A stretch of DNA of 27,032 nucleotides, taken from positions 1 through 27,032 of the forward strand of contig JAJIRX010000201.1 of NCBI GenBank assembly GCA_023853785.1, in the 5' to 3' direction. Source of the DNA: Psilocybe azurescens. Taxonomy: Eukaryota > Basidiomycota > Agaricomycetes > Agaricales > Agrocybaceae. This document shows positions 1 to 10,610 of the stretch, in pieces. The translations under genes were made by a program, and so were the position numbers. The number at the start of each line of letters is the position of its first letter. Position 1 is the stretch's first letter. The notes under the pieces were generated by a model that was not told the DNA's origin, searched no databases, and saw only the letters and a list, made by a program, of their open reading frames with translations.

Positions 1-457
1 GGCGACTGCAAAGACACTGGACACTCTGGTTATGTTACGCGATTTGGCTGGGCGGTGTTGAGCACAGCAGCAACCGCAAAGGTAAGGCGCTACCATCAAG
101 CAGAGTTCATTGCAGCTGTTGAAGCAGGCAAGGAGATTGCATGGATGTGCAACATTCTGCGTGAATTTGGCTACCACATTGATAAGCCTTCCACTCTTCA
201 CATTGACAACCAACTGCAATCAGCGTCTCCGAATCCTGAACACCACGGACGCACGAAGACCACCTGCGCTTACTGGCTGCGCGATGCAGTAAATGACAAG
301 ATGATCAACCCTACCTTCATTTCAACTGATGAGCAAGTTGCAGACATTCTTACCAAGGCTCTGCCTGCTGCGAAGGTTGAATTCGCGAGAGATGGGGATT
401 TATGTTTAGAGTATATTTCATTCTTTTTATTTCTGAGACTGTTCAGATCACGGGGGA
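1..457 (+). pseudogene. Ty1/copia pol 3' end, RNase H domain (partial, decayed)
   Basis: The frame open from base 1 matches the C-terminal RNase H of Ty1/copia polyproteins, which removes the RNA strand during reverse transcription. Visible family landmarks are HSGYVTRFGWAV at the start, QAEFIAAVEAGKEIAW (family SSTEAEYxA-xEAxKExxW), LHIDNQ (family CDNQSA), RTKTTCAYWLRD (family RTKHIDIRYHFIR) and EQVADILTKALP near the end. The 5' part lies outside the window. The frame stays open to 501, past the start of the LTR at 458, so the natural stop is probably lost. The serines and the tyrosine of SSTEAEY are gone, but the acidic residues in HIDN and ADILTK remain. It lies directly 5' of its own LTR, as expected for a copia 3' end. 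The family call is firm; activity is not expected. Confidence 0.85.
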
Positions 458-711
458 TGTTAGAATTGATATTTCAGACTCAGACTGATGGGATCACATG
501 ACAGACACCTATGTAGCTGTAGCACACCGCTTGAACTCCTTAGTTACTCACTTCGGACTTCAAGGCAAGTAGATAGCATAGTTCAGTCTCAATACACTCA
601 GTTACTCACTTTGGACTTCAGGCCCTCATTGCCACTCTGTCTGATACAGTGTGACCACGAAACTCGGACCACAGCTGTCTCGCGACGTTTCCAAGCTCGC
701 CACCTTTAACA
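458..711 (+). repeat. Copia 3' LTR (about 254 bp)
   Basis: The sequence starts TGTTAGAA straight after the purine-rich CGGGGGA at 451-457 and ends TTTAACA, giving TGTTA/TAACA inverted ends. It follows the copia RNase H. A 20-mer of the form GTTACTCACTTnGGACTTCA occurs at 543-562 and 601-620 and again in the LTR at 959-1356. No TATA box is visible, unlike in the longer relative, which suggests an internal deletion in U3. The 3' boundary rests on the terminal inverted repeat and on similarity of the last 25 bp to the second LTR. Confidence 0.65.
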
Positions 712-958
712 GACCCCCGGCCAGTCGTGAGAGGGTTGAAGACTGAGATTTCTTGTTAAACATGATGGATTGTATCTAAAGAGTTGTATATATAGATAAT
801 CAATTTGATCGTAATATTGATTTACATAATCAGATGATCGGAGATATGTAATGATGTGTACTATTTTTGAATGCAGCATCGGCCGCCAACGCATACTTGT
901 TCCACAAAACTTTGCCAATGAAAGCATAAGCTTTCGGGCCCGCGATTCACACCCTCCA

Positions 959-1356
959 TGTTAGCTGCGTTGGCCCACTCTTTGTTAAAACTGCATTTCA
1001 TACTTCTATCTATAGATCACATGATCTGATCTTTATCATGATTACATCAGCATTATTAATCTTTATCTATTTGATGCTCCAGATCTTTATCTTGATTCTT
1101 ATCATCTATATGATGTTTATCAACTTCCTTTTGGGTTTAGATCTGTACCACATAGTATATAAAGACTTGTAGTTCAGTGCCAGAAGTCCCCAGTTACTCA
1201 CTTAGGACTTCAGGCAAGTAGTTAGGTCTTATGTCTAATATATCCAGTTATTCACTTAGGACTTCAGACGCTTATAACTCGCTTGTCCCTGCTCCCATAG
1301 TTCTATAACTTGGTAGCCGAGTGTCTCACGTGTTCCCGAGCTTGCCTGCTTTAACA
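959..1356 (+). repeat. Related solo LTR-like element (about 398 bp)
   Basis: It begins TGTTAGCTG and ends GCTTTAACA. It shares with the LTR at 458-711 the doubled 20-mer (1193-1212 and 1247-1266) and a similar 3' end (TTCCCGAGCTTGCCTGCTTTAACA-like). A TATATAAA box at 1156-1163 lies just before the doubled 20-mer, so U3/R structure is kept. No internal coding region adjoins it, so a solo LTR is the simplest reading. The 5-bp flanks (CTCCA and CTCTT) do not form an exact target-site duplication, so it is old or has rearranged edges. Confidence 0.5.
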
Positions 1357-1490
1357 CTCTTCACGGCGATGAATGAAATACCTGACCATCTATTGCATTT
1401 CATAAACAACCAGAATAACTTCTTCATGCCATCTATTCTTTGTGAGCTTGTGCGCGGAGCCAATGAATCCTGTTAACTACATGATTGATA

Positions 1491-4400
1491 TTAAAAGCAT
1501 TTTAATATTTGATACTGAGCGAGCACGTACATTCTTGGTGAAATTCGCGGTGAGTCGGGCCCGATTGGCCGAGTAATGTCCGCATCGGCGCTGAGCCCAA
1601 ACAAATACTGGTGGCCGGTCCTCCAAATCCATGACAACTCCATCGTATTCGATCCCCTCAAATTAGGTTTCCAAATGATGGTGCTGGCCTTCAAATCATT
1701 ATGGGTAAGTTCGCGGAAAATAGCAAGAAATTCTGCATCGCAGTCGAGGGCAACGAGTTGGGACCGACAGGTTGAGTAAATGCGAGCGTGCAAAACTTTA
1801 TCATAATTGAGTAATTTTACTCTTTTCTGTCCGTTTGATCGAATGTTGGTGCGGTTCCCTTTTCCAATAACATATCTATACAAAAATGAAATGTCGGCCA
1901 CAATGTCCCAAATGTGTGTGATTTGATTACGAGCTTGTTGTTTTCTTAATTCCAATTCCAAAGGAGCATATTCCTCAGATACATTAAAATTGGAAGGCAG
2001 CGGAAGCATCTGGCGTTCAACAAACATAATAGTTGGCGTATGCTGGCCGTGAACGAATTCAGGGTTGTCATTCGCGTTCGGGCTGAACGGCCGGTCTGCT
2101 TTGGACCTTAGGATCATCTACGGCAACGTTGTCGAATTCGGCCTCATTGCTGCACTGGATGTGTTGCATTCTACCCATGATATCTGGCACTCCAGAAATT
2201 TGCTGTTGCAATTTAAGTTCGCAATCATTGAAGTCAGGACTTCACGAAGTTGGTTCACTGCTTGTTGGTCTTGATCACGCAGTAATGAGCTGAGTCGTCG
2301 TACTTTGTTCTGTATATCAATTCTACACAAATTTAAAGAAATTATAGCAAGGTGTAGACGAAAAATTGCTTACTGCTTTTCTTCGATTGTCATGGCTAAC
2401 CCGAAGCCAGGTCTGAACTGCATTTTGGTGCTGCCATCAGTGCCGACTATGTCGGCCCTGTGTTGGTCATGGGATCGGGCACTCGGACACCATAAATATC
2501 CATTCATTGAATGTCGGCCAGCTCGCATTGCTTCAACACTTTGTATTTCATCCTCCCATTCATTCAGTGTCGCCCCTCGCAATATCTCCAGATATTTCAA
2601 GAAAGTAAGCATCTGCGCGGCCAACCATGACAATTGCATCCATGTATTTAGTAGAGAGAACTTTTGTCATTCCTAGCATTTTTTATAATTTGAATCTGTT
2701 GCGTGATCATCAAGCACTTCTTCAGCGGTGGGCCAGACTTGCTGTACGGACTGAGGTAGAGATTGCATTGAGGCTCGACCAGAGTGATTCAAGAATTTGT
2801 CCGGCCACTATGGCTGCTCCAGGAATGAATGTTGATGCGAAATGAAAGAAACAAACATCTTTGTGGCCATGAATATGAAAAAGATCGATAGCTTTATCAA
2901 TAATAAGACCGGCTGGAAGCAAATGGCCGATTCTATCGGAAAAGATGAACAATCCATGCACAGACAATATCGTAGATCATGAGTAGGCCTTGTTCAGGTT
3001 CAACATGTGTTGATTTTATTGCCTGCAGTAGTGCAAAATCAATATTTTTTGCTGTTCACCTCGGAACAAGTCGGCCAAGGAATTCGGGCGCCAAAGCAGC
3101 CATGCTGAGCACATGCGAAAGCAACTTTCCCTGTTCGATCACATGCCTTTGTTGCAAGTAATGCATTCATAATCGCTTTGAATGTGTTTTCACAAGGTGC
3201 TTTCTGAACATATGTCAAAATCAGACACGGCCCCGACATTGGCCCCCGAACAGCACATACCGTTACTCGTTCAATCACTGATGCTAAAAATTGTTGATAG
3301 TTATCCGTGTTTGGCGCCATCCCAGCTCTGTTGATTAACCAGATATCATCGTTACACTTCTGCCGGACATGGTCAGCTTTGAAATTTCCATCGGTCACAA
3401 CAATATGTTTGTATACGGTTCTAGGTGCATGATAGATTAACTTTAGACTTACATAATGTGTGTAATATACTAACCGATTAGGATCTTCTTTCCAATTGGT
3501 GGGCAGGTTTATTCCAGGTTGAGGGCATGTCGGGCAATATAAAGATAATGTTCGTCTGGTGGGTTTTTCGGATCTTTGGTTTTGTGGCCATACCCGGCCC
3601 ATCTCAATTTTTGAGCCACCTCCAAAGTCGAGACATGCAGCAGAATTCGTGGTAAACATTGACAATTTCAGTCCGGCCGATCGGCCGCCGTCATTCTGCA
3701 AATCAGTTGATAAAATTGGTATGTGGATGCCTTCAATTCCAAAGTTACAAAGACGAAAATGGTCCATGAGTTGAATAGAAAATAATGTTTGTATCTTGGT
3801 AAAGCTGGCTGGGAGCAGCCGACAAGCAACTAAGTCCATCGGGACCGATTGTTTGCCTCGGCAATAGCATGTGACCATGGCCATGTGATGAATGCTGTTG
3901 GTGTGTAAAATTCGCACGTATGTGTTGTTTAAACCATCGGCGACTGGTGCACTTGGTTGAGTTGATTTTGTGTCATTTTCATTCTGATAGCTGACATCCT
4001 CATTTCCTGAAACTTCATCGGCTCGGCCATTACCTTGGGCATCTGGTTCCAAATAGTGACCAAAACTCTCTACATTGGCCTCTGGATTGTCTCCGTCGTC
4101 ATCTTCTGCTGCTTGTTCATTGACTATGCTGTCACCCTCCATATCCTGGCTTCTACAGCACTCACTTAAGAAATGCAGTGGATGTACACTGTTCTTTGTG
4201 TTGGGCTTGTACATAGTACTGGGGTCGTCATAGGCTGATGGCAGCGGGGCTGACATGTTGGCCGATTCAGATATGTTGGTCGGCCGCAGAGTGGCTGAAC
4301 CCTGTGCTATGTCTAATGCCTCCTGTTCTCGTTGATCCGAATGTTCTGAAGGGATTCCAAATAAGTAATTTGGAACTGAAGTGAGTTGCATGTGGCCTGC

Positions 4401-5016
4401 CCAGAACAATGAGGGACAAAGATATAACAGCCGACTTCCCATAACTCGGCTCGGCGGAAATGTGTTTGTGCCCAACATTCAATTCTATGAAAAGGGGCAA
4501 CCTGGTGGGAATGTCGCATGCATTTGCGACAGATTGGCTCTCCTAATGTGCAATCAATGCATCTCCATATAGCCCAGGAATCTGTCAAACAGGATTGGCA
4601 ATGCTGTTTATTGGATGGCCACGTCTCTCGAATAAGTGTTGCTTGAAGCAGGTCATCTACTCGGTCGACCCATTCTGTCATATATTCTTGCTGTGTCTGT
4701 CAAGATTTGTTGGAGCATTGTATTGACATATGTGACCACCCATTACCTTGCTTTTCTTTTTGCGTGGTATTTCAAAAGGTTCTGAGAATACTCCACTGTC
4801 ATCATAAATATTTTGGTTGGCCATATGTTCTCTGTTATTAGTTGGGTCATTTGACATGCCATCTTCTGGAACAGTGTTGATGAGTGGAACTAAAACTTCG
4901 TCATTGGGTTCTGGGACCACTGAAGACATTGGAGTGGTGTGTAACTCCTTGAGTGGCCTTGACACTTCCTTGAACCAGATGTTTCGACTTCCTTTGCCTT
5001 TTGTGGGCAGGCCCAC
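1491..5016 (-). pseudogene. KDZ transposase with CxC2 cysteine cluster, frameshifted
   Basis: Exon 1 (5016-4747) has a basic patch (PRKKKSK). A 56-bp intron (4691-4746) then joins in phase to TEWVDRVDDLL. The CxC2 cluster follows: CQSC, CIDC and CRKC, then HSHQVAPFHRIECW. An acidic spacer comes next (about 4240-4000). The KDZ domain shows HTNSIHHMAMVTC, LLPASFTKIQTLF, CPTCPQPGINLP, VTDGNFKADHVRQK, HGCFGA, LLMIYDIVC, LFHIHGHKDVCFFHFAST and ILESLWSSLNAIS. The C-terminal part has MLPLPSNF, LELELRKQQARNQI and LVALDCDAEFLAIFREL. Further introns fit at 3421-3474 and 3204-3260. Frames change at least four times within 3540-3770, again near 3050, and at 2722, where TGA interrupts HR-EEVLDDH. The GQILE segment has Gln where relatives usually have Glu. 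The gene therefore cannot encode an intact enzyme. Family call firm; the exact start is uncertain. Confidence 0.88.
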
Positions 5017-5217
5017 TGGAAGAGTTCATGGTTGAAAGGAGAGTGTGCGAAACACATGGACACTCGGTCCAAACTAAGAAACATGAGGTTTGCATGAGGC
5101 TTATTGTCACTGCTCCGAAGTCTGGCAAATTCTGCTTGATTCCTAATCATCCCCACTTCGCTGTGTCATCTGTGCTTATCTATTCTCTGATTTTGAAAGA
5201 TAACTTCTTACTGCAAC
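5017..5217. promoter_or_regulatory. Divergent intergenic promoter region
   Basis: About 200 bp separate the presumed start of the KDZ transposase (-) from the ATG of gene B at 5218 (+), so both promoters must lie here or inside the 5' ends. No clear TATA box is visible. The call rests on gene orientation only. Confidence 0.35.
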
Positions 5218-7556
5218 ATGGCAGCACCAATTGTATTACAGACCAAGAAACGCAAGCCAAAGATGTTCAGTGCAGATGAACTCGAACATATCTTGCCTTT
5301 CAAAGTGACATTTGTGAAAGCTAGGACAGTCAAAGAACGTCTCTCGATCTTAACCAATCACATATTGGTGGCAATATTCAATTATTGGGCAAGTCAGGGT
5401 AAACGAGCAAAGGATGACACTGAGAGTCGACGTTGGACACAAGTAGGGCTATATAAACAAACTCATAGAGTGTGTGCTTATAGTAGCGCAGGAAATCATT
5501 ACCTGGTGCTCAAACAATTGGCGGGCAGAACGAGGCATTGCATGCAAATCCAACCACTTTCATCTGAAACGACCTGATATCCTGTGGCATAATCATCAGC
5601 CGAAGATTTGGGCAGAAATAGCCAGTATTATGGGAATCAATAACGCTTCGGCCAACACAATTGGTTGGTTTGGCCACAGGACAATGGCTATGAAAAATGT
5701 TTGGACCAGCATGACTGACGACGAACGCAAGGCCATTGATGAGGAAGTAGAATCATGCGGAATGCAAGGTTATGATGAACACACACAGGCAAGGTTAGTG
5801 ATTTAGCACCACTTCTACGTCTGAGCTAAATAAATATATCTAAGTTTGGCAAAAAATACCACGTCAGGAGAATTGATCAATCGATGAGAGACCATTATAA
5901 AGAGATGGGGATGACAAGCATTATTTTTGTCTGCTTCCCAATGGCTGATGGTAAGATGGCTGTGGACGGGTAAGTGTTTTCTCATTGGTCGAGCATAGGT
6001 CGGCCCCGATGATATTATATATTGGCCACAACATTGTTATGTCAGGGCCGTTATTTTTATGTATCGGCCCCAACGTTGATATTTCGGGGCGGATAGTATT
6101 GTTCAGCTGGCACCTGGTTGCTATTTATCGCACAAAACTGATCGCAAATGGTAGATATGAGCAAATTGTGCACTTGATGGGTGTGCCTGCCCCTTCGTTC
6201 ATGAGTATATATCAGGCCGACGTCGACCGAATGAAACAAAATGTATTGGATTATATGACCGGCTTACAGAATCTCAAGAAAAACCCTCACCTAGCATTCA
6301 CTGTGAACCGAGCAACGGAGAAGAAGCCCATATTTACTTTCGGAAAAACTTCTGATGGCTTTCCAATCTTGCCAGTGCCATTGCAAGACAATAATTGGAC
6401 AAAGGCCGGACTGGGAAGAGGCATTCAGCTTGTATATTAATTATCATTACCGTCAGTACTTTCAACTACCTTTTCGGGTCAGACATATCTTACAGAAGGT
6501 GCAGAACTCGGAACAGGTGGCTTTACCGATAAAGTACCATACACTGATATATCAAATGCTCAGGCCACCTTCATTTGATGCAAAATATTTGCCACCCAAT
6601 ATGAAGTTCACGAACCCCAGGAATCTTCATAAAGAGGACATACAAGCCTTTTTCACACATTTGGTCAACAGACAACAACTATATCAACTGAAAGATACAT
6701 TTCGATTCAAATCTATTAAGCGCAAAAATGGACTGGGGGCAACAAAATATCCCGATGAAGCAGAGGCCAATCTCGGTCGACGTAAAAAGAAAAAAACAAA
6801 GGTACAAATAAAAGAACAAATCATGTCCAAAGGATTGAGGAAGGAAGTCAACATATTGATCAACCTATTATCATTAACGAGACAGCACTTGTTGAACATA
6901 CACACCCAACACCAAATGTAATATCAGGGCCGACGGGCAATGAAGCCCACCCGATATCTATCAATCATGAAGGTACTATTCAATCTATCATCACTCCACC
7001 GATGATTTCTTTAATATCAGCCTCGATAGATTGTGAACCACGGCCATTATCTTCCAATTTCTTCCAGCAAAGACACGGAGAAATTCAAATCAATTCGGAA
7101 AATTTCAGTGCTGCGAGCATGCCAAACCACATATATGTTACGCAGGATATAATGGAATCCATTGTTCCTGCTGGGGTTAAACACCCATTTCCTGCTAATG
7201 GTCCAGCAGATGGTATGCCAGTTTTCCCAGTCGAGTCAACTCAATATGCAGAGTATGTAAAGCAAAGAAGATATGAAAATGCGATTTCAGATCCTCCAAA
7301 CACCAATCCACCACCAATGCATACCATTGATCCCCAGCTGCTGGCTCCAATCATGCCAACTCCGCGTGCATCACCGATCCCGGGGCTGACCGCTGGGCTG
7401 ACAGATGCAAATGCAGTACCATTGCATTCTCCAGTTTTGACAACCAAATCGAAAAAACTTAAAGAACAAAGGAAACAAGGTGTTGATGATGTTGCATCAT
7501 TGTCGACTTTGCTATCAACACTACCTACAGTTCGACGAAGTTTGCGGAACAAATAG
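5218..7556 (+). pseudogene. Gene B: KDZ-element partner protein of unknown function
   Basis: The start at 5218 (MAAPIVLQTKKRKPK) opens an exon ended by an intron at 5443-5491. Exon 2 contains WCSNNWRAERG, IWAEIASIMGINNASANTIGWF and TSMTDDERKAIDEE. The next intron is best read as GC-AG (5789-5844), joining in phase to KKYHVRRIDQSMRDHYKEMG. A 137-bp intron (5970-6106) leads to GWHLVAIYRTKL, DYMTGLQNLKKNPHL and GFPILPVPLQD. Frame changes are needed near 6400 and again between about 6780 and 6860, around a lysine-rich stretch (RRKKKKTK). The tail shows IYVTQDIMESIV, GPADGMPVFPVE and a basic end (VRRSLRNK). Similar uncharacterised proteins occur in mushroom genomes, as far as I know the family; I cannot name a domain. 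The Lys/Arg patches and its place beside a transposase hint at a nuclear or DNA-linked role, which is inference. Confidence 0.6.
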
Positions 7557-7723
7557 TCGGCCCCGAACTATGAGATATAACGTATCTTCAAAATTATGAA
7601 TACTTTGCATCACAAATGAAATATATACTTTGCATCACAAATGAAATATATACATGTGTCTGGTGAAAGGTATATAAATTTAACAAAACTACTCCTGACG
7701 ATGTCTCTTCCTTTTCCCCCCCT

Positions 7724-9795
7724 TCAGCCCGAAATATCATTGAGATGACGCTTGCTAGGTGTGGGACTACGGGACACTGATTGTGATCGGCCGGGCGATG
7801 CAAGACGTGGTGACCTACGTGGCGTGAGTGGTTCATGGTCTGTCGCAGACGGGGGAGCAAGAAGTGATGTCGAAGTTTGAAAGGGATTAGAAGACATTGC
7901 CGAATGTAGAACAGCGGAGCCAATATGGACTGGCCCCAATATTGGTGACGTATCATTGACCGATGTCGGCTTGAATTCCTGAGATAAGCGCAGGACCCCA
8001 ATGGTCGCAACTGCTGAGGAAAGACATGTCATCGTATCCGATGTACCTTGAGGAGTGGCTGCGACAATAACTGTTGTGCCGTATGCAGCTTGCTCCTGTG
8101 AATTATTTGGTGTTGGGGGAATTAATTGTACTGTCAGAATAACACATTTACAAACCGATGAGCCAGCTGGAATATCTTGCATGGCACCATCATTGTCCAC
8201 CTGAATATTGTTGATCGCATCGGGGCCATTTGCGGAGCAATTATGATTCAGAGCCGATAATACAGTGTCGGCCCCGCATGTAATGGTGACAGGGGACGTG
8301 CACTCGGCACTGTGGGACTGTATTAATGTAGTGGCCGATGCAATGGCGGCCACAGACATCGGGCCCGAAAGCATTGTGGTGGCTTTGCTTTCGAGGTTCG
8401 GGGCCAGTAAGGATATGGTGGCCGATTCATTGTCGGCCGTAGACAATGTCGGGCCCGAAATAGTGACGGGGGATGTGCATCGAATATTTTTGGCTGGTGC
8501 TGATGTGGTGGCCAATATGTGGTCAGCCGCAGATGCTGTCGTAGCCATTTGCATGCTGGGTGGAATGTATTGAATAGTCGGGGCCGATGTTAATAAGCCC
8601 GCAGATGCCATGACCTCTGATCTATTGTCAGGAGCTGTCACAGCTGACATAGTTTCCGCCCGCCAGTCGTAATCGCCACGTTGCTCACAGAACCATGAGT
8701 TTCTACTGCTACAGACGCTGAACCATCAGTTATATTTTCTTCAAACACAAATAATGTCAGCTCTGGTGCATGTCGTTTCGATGCATCGTAGATGGCATTT
8801 GGACGTAACTGTTGAAGAATCCCAGCAATGTCAGCATATCATTCTTCTAAGCGTTTGAAATTTTCAAGAATATCATCTATCTTCCCTTCCAACCGAAGTC
8901 ACACAGTGACCGAGACCCGTGTTCGGTCCATGGGCTGATGCTTGCTCCAACTGATGGCATGACTCGTTACAGTCGTATGCCATAGATAGAGCTGTTGATG
9001 CGTTGGCTGCTACAGTGAGAAGGGTCGATTCCACGGCATCGACGCAGGCACCTAAATCTTCATCTCGCGTCGTTGGCCTGTATTTCTAACGAGCATGAGA
9101 CAGTTAACATAATGTAATGAATAGCAGATATGAAATACAATACCACGAGATTTTCCAATGCTGAGAGGCGCAGAACATGAGCTTCATCTGAAGTAGCCGA
9201 TTTGATATGTTGGGGCTGACTCGATGTAATTGCCCGCATACGGCTTGGCCGCTGACGATTCGGCCACTTGCTGTTTCGGAACCGGTGGTTGGTTTGATGT
9301 ATGTATATCGTCATCACTTTCATAGTCTTCTTCAGGCTCAGTTGATAGTTCATCGCTGGATTCAACGATTGGCTTTGATTTCAGTTTTATTTTCGTAGTC
9401 GCCAATTTTGTTCTTTCATGCTGAAGGTATCCTCCAGGTCCGAGACTGCACTTCACTTTGAATTTACTACACCGCCAGCATGTGCCACGCCCGTTAGCCC
9501 GATCGTAGCACTCTGCGTCAGCCTTACAGCAGCGATCACACACTGCATTGTTCAACCTTCCGGCTACAGGCACAGGGCAGCCCTTTGTGTTGTTGTTTGG
9601 TTCAGATTGATCAACGTGGGCTGGTGGACGAGGTGCATTGCTATCTGCACTTGATTTGCGTCTCCGATATTCCTTCTGGTTTGCGCCGATGTTCCGGTCT
9701 CGCTTGCGTGCAACTTGACGGCCCCGATTTTGCGATACGTGTCGTCCCCGTGTCCATGGCTCTCTCATCTTTGTAGACAATCCTTTTGGAAGCAC
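7724..9795 (-). pseudogene. Gene C: Zn(2)Cys(6)-type cysteine-cluster protein, decayed
   Basis: The first exon (9795-9184) encodes a basic N-terminus (RKRDRNIG, KEYRRRK) and then CDRCCKADAECYDRANG and TCWRCSKFKVKC. Residues C86, C89, C96, C106, C109 and C116 give C-x2-C-x6-C-x9-C-x2-C-x6-C, the exact spacing of fungal binuclear zinc clusters. An acidic stretch follows (SSDELSTEPEEDYESDDD). A frameshift near 9190 leads to SDEAHVLRLSALENLV. A phase-0 intron (GTATTG...GTTAG, about 9090-9147) then joins KYRPTTRDEDLGACVDAVES. A frame change near 8890, an in-frame TGA (about 8848) and another shift near 8650 precede a Ser/Thr/Ala/Pro-rich tail (8650-7724) containing SPRLASPGRSQSVSRSPTPS. Similar cluster-plus-coil proteins are common in mushroom repeats. 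It may bind DNA, but that is inferred from the cluster alone. Confidence 0.6.
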
Positions 9796-10000
9796 ATATA
9801 AATTTTCTGTGCTGACCTGCTGGGTGCGCTCTCCCCGACCACAATGACTTCTTCAGCCGACTTTGATCGGTATCGTGAACGGCCGATGTCGAATATGCTT
9901 TGTGTTCTCAGCTCCTGTTGGTTGCTGTTCGATAGTGAGTGGGTGGCTAATCTGTGCTGGCTTCAATGATTCCTCGTGTACTTCACCTCCACCCATATAC

Positions 10001-10226
10001 TCCATGTGGAGTCCACCAACTCCATACAGAAGTGGTGGACTCCACATGGACTCCATCTGGAACATATCCAAGTGTTCAGAAAGTGATCTTTGATAGATGG
10101 AGTTCAGGTGGACTCCAGATGGACTCCAGATGGACTTCAAGCAATTCCACTTGAATCCAACTGGAGGCCAGGTGGAGGCCAGGTGGAGTCCAGGTGGAGT
10201 TCAATTAGAATCCACCTGGACTCCAT
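10001..10226. repeat. Array of alternating TGGAnTCCA / TCCAnnTGGA palindromes (left)
   Basis: Almost the whole stretch is built from TCCA and TGGA half-sites alternating at a 10-12 bp period (for example GGACTCCAGATGGACTCCA). Each adjacent pair forms a short palindrome, so the array can fold into hairpins or hold many copies of a dyad site. A sister array lies at 11721-11991. No reading frame here looks coding. Confidence 0.75.
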
Positions 10227-10610
10227 ACCTGGGTAACAATATTCCAGCTTAGGCCATCAGGAGCAGACTTATTGAATTTCACAAAGTCCAGCTATAGCCA
10301 GATTTTAATTGGAATGTATTTTCTTAGAGTAAATTCATGTAAGAATGTATATATAATATATTAAAAACTATATACTACATTATTATCTACAATATTATCT
10401 ACTAGCGAGTTCATCACCACTGAAACATAAAAAAGAAATATATAAAAATATATAAAACAAAAGAAATAAAAGAAAAACATACAAAACAGACAAAAAAAGG
10501 AGGCAAGAGGGTACATAGTTGGTTCAAATAAATATAGAAGCACATGAACATGAAAAAAAAAAGAGAAAACGAGATAAAAAAAAAAGAAAAAAAGGGGGCG
10601 AGAGGATGGC
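10227..10610. other. AT-rich and A-rich spacer without genes
   Basis: The stretch holds AT-rich sequence (TATATAATATATTAAAA near 10350) followed by A-rich runs at 10420-10600 interrupted by G and C. Frames through it read as long Lys/Arg or Phe runs and are low-complexity artefacts. I see no gene. Confidence 0.6.

Larger units (their letters stand above)
1491..9795. mobile_element. KDZ (Kyakuja-Dileera-Zisupton) DNA transposon relic with three genes
   Basis: This block holds a KDZ transposase (-), gene B (+) starting about 200 bp away from it in the opposite direction, and gene C (-) converging on gene B. All three have short introns and a comparable load of small frameshifts, and all are threaded with the same GGCC-centred motif, which supports one ancient unit. 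I could not find convincing terminal inverted repeats, so these limits are the outer coding edges only. Motif density suggests the element once reached from about 930 to about 13500, including gene D at 11995-12450. Grouping B, C and D as cargo of the same element is inference. Confidence 0.6.

Noticed and set aside
8265..8573. Plus-strand 102-codon ORF opposite gene C
   Set aside because: It is a shadow of the repetitive gene C tail; the motif-rich DNA keeps both strands open, and splice and domain evidence favour the minus strand.
9438..9795. Gene C as a host transcription factor
   Set aside because: The zinc-cluster spacing is right, but the gene is broken by several frameshifts and a stop, lies in a transposon zone and lacks a fungal transcription-factor regulatory domain.
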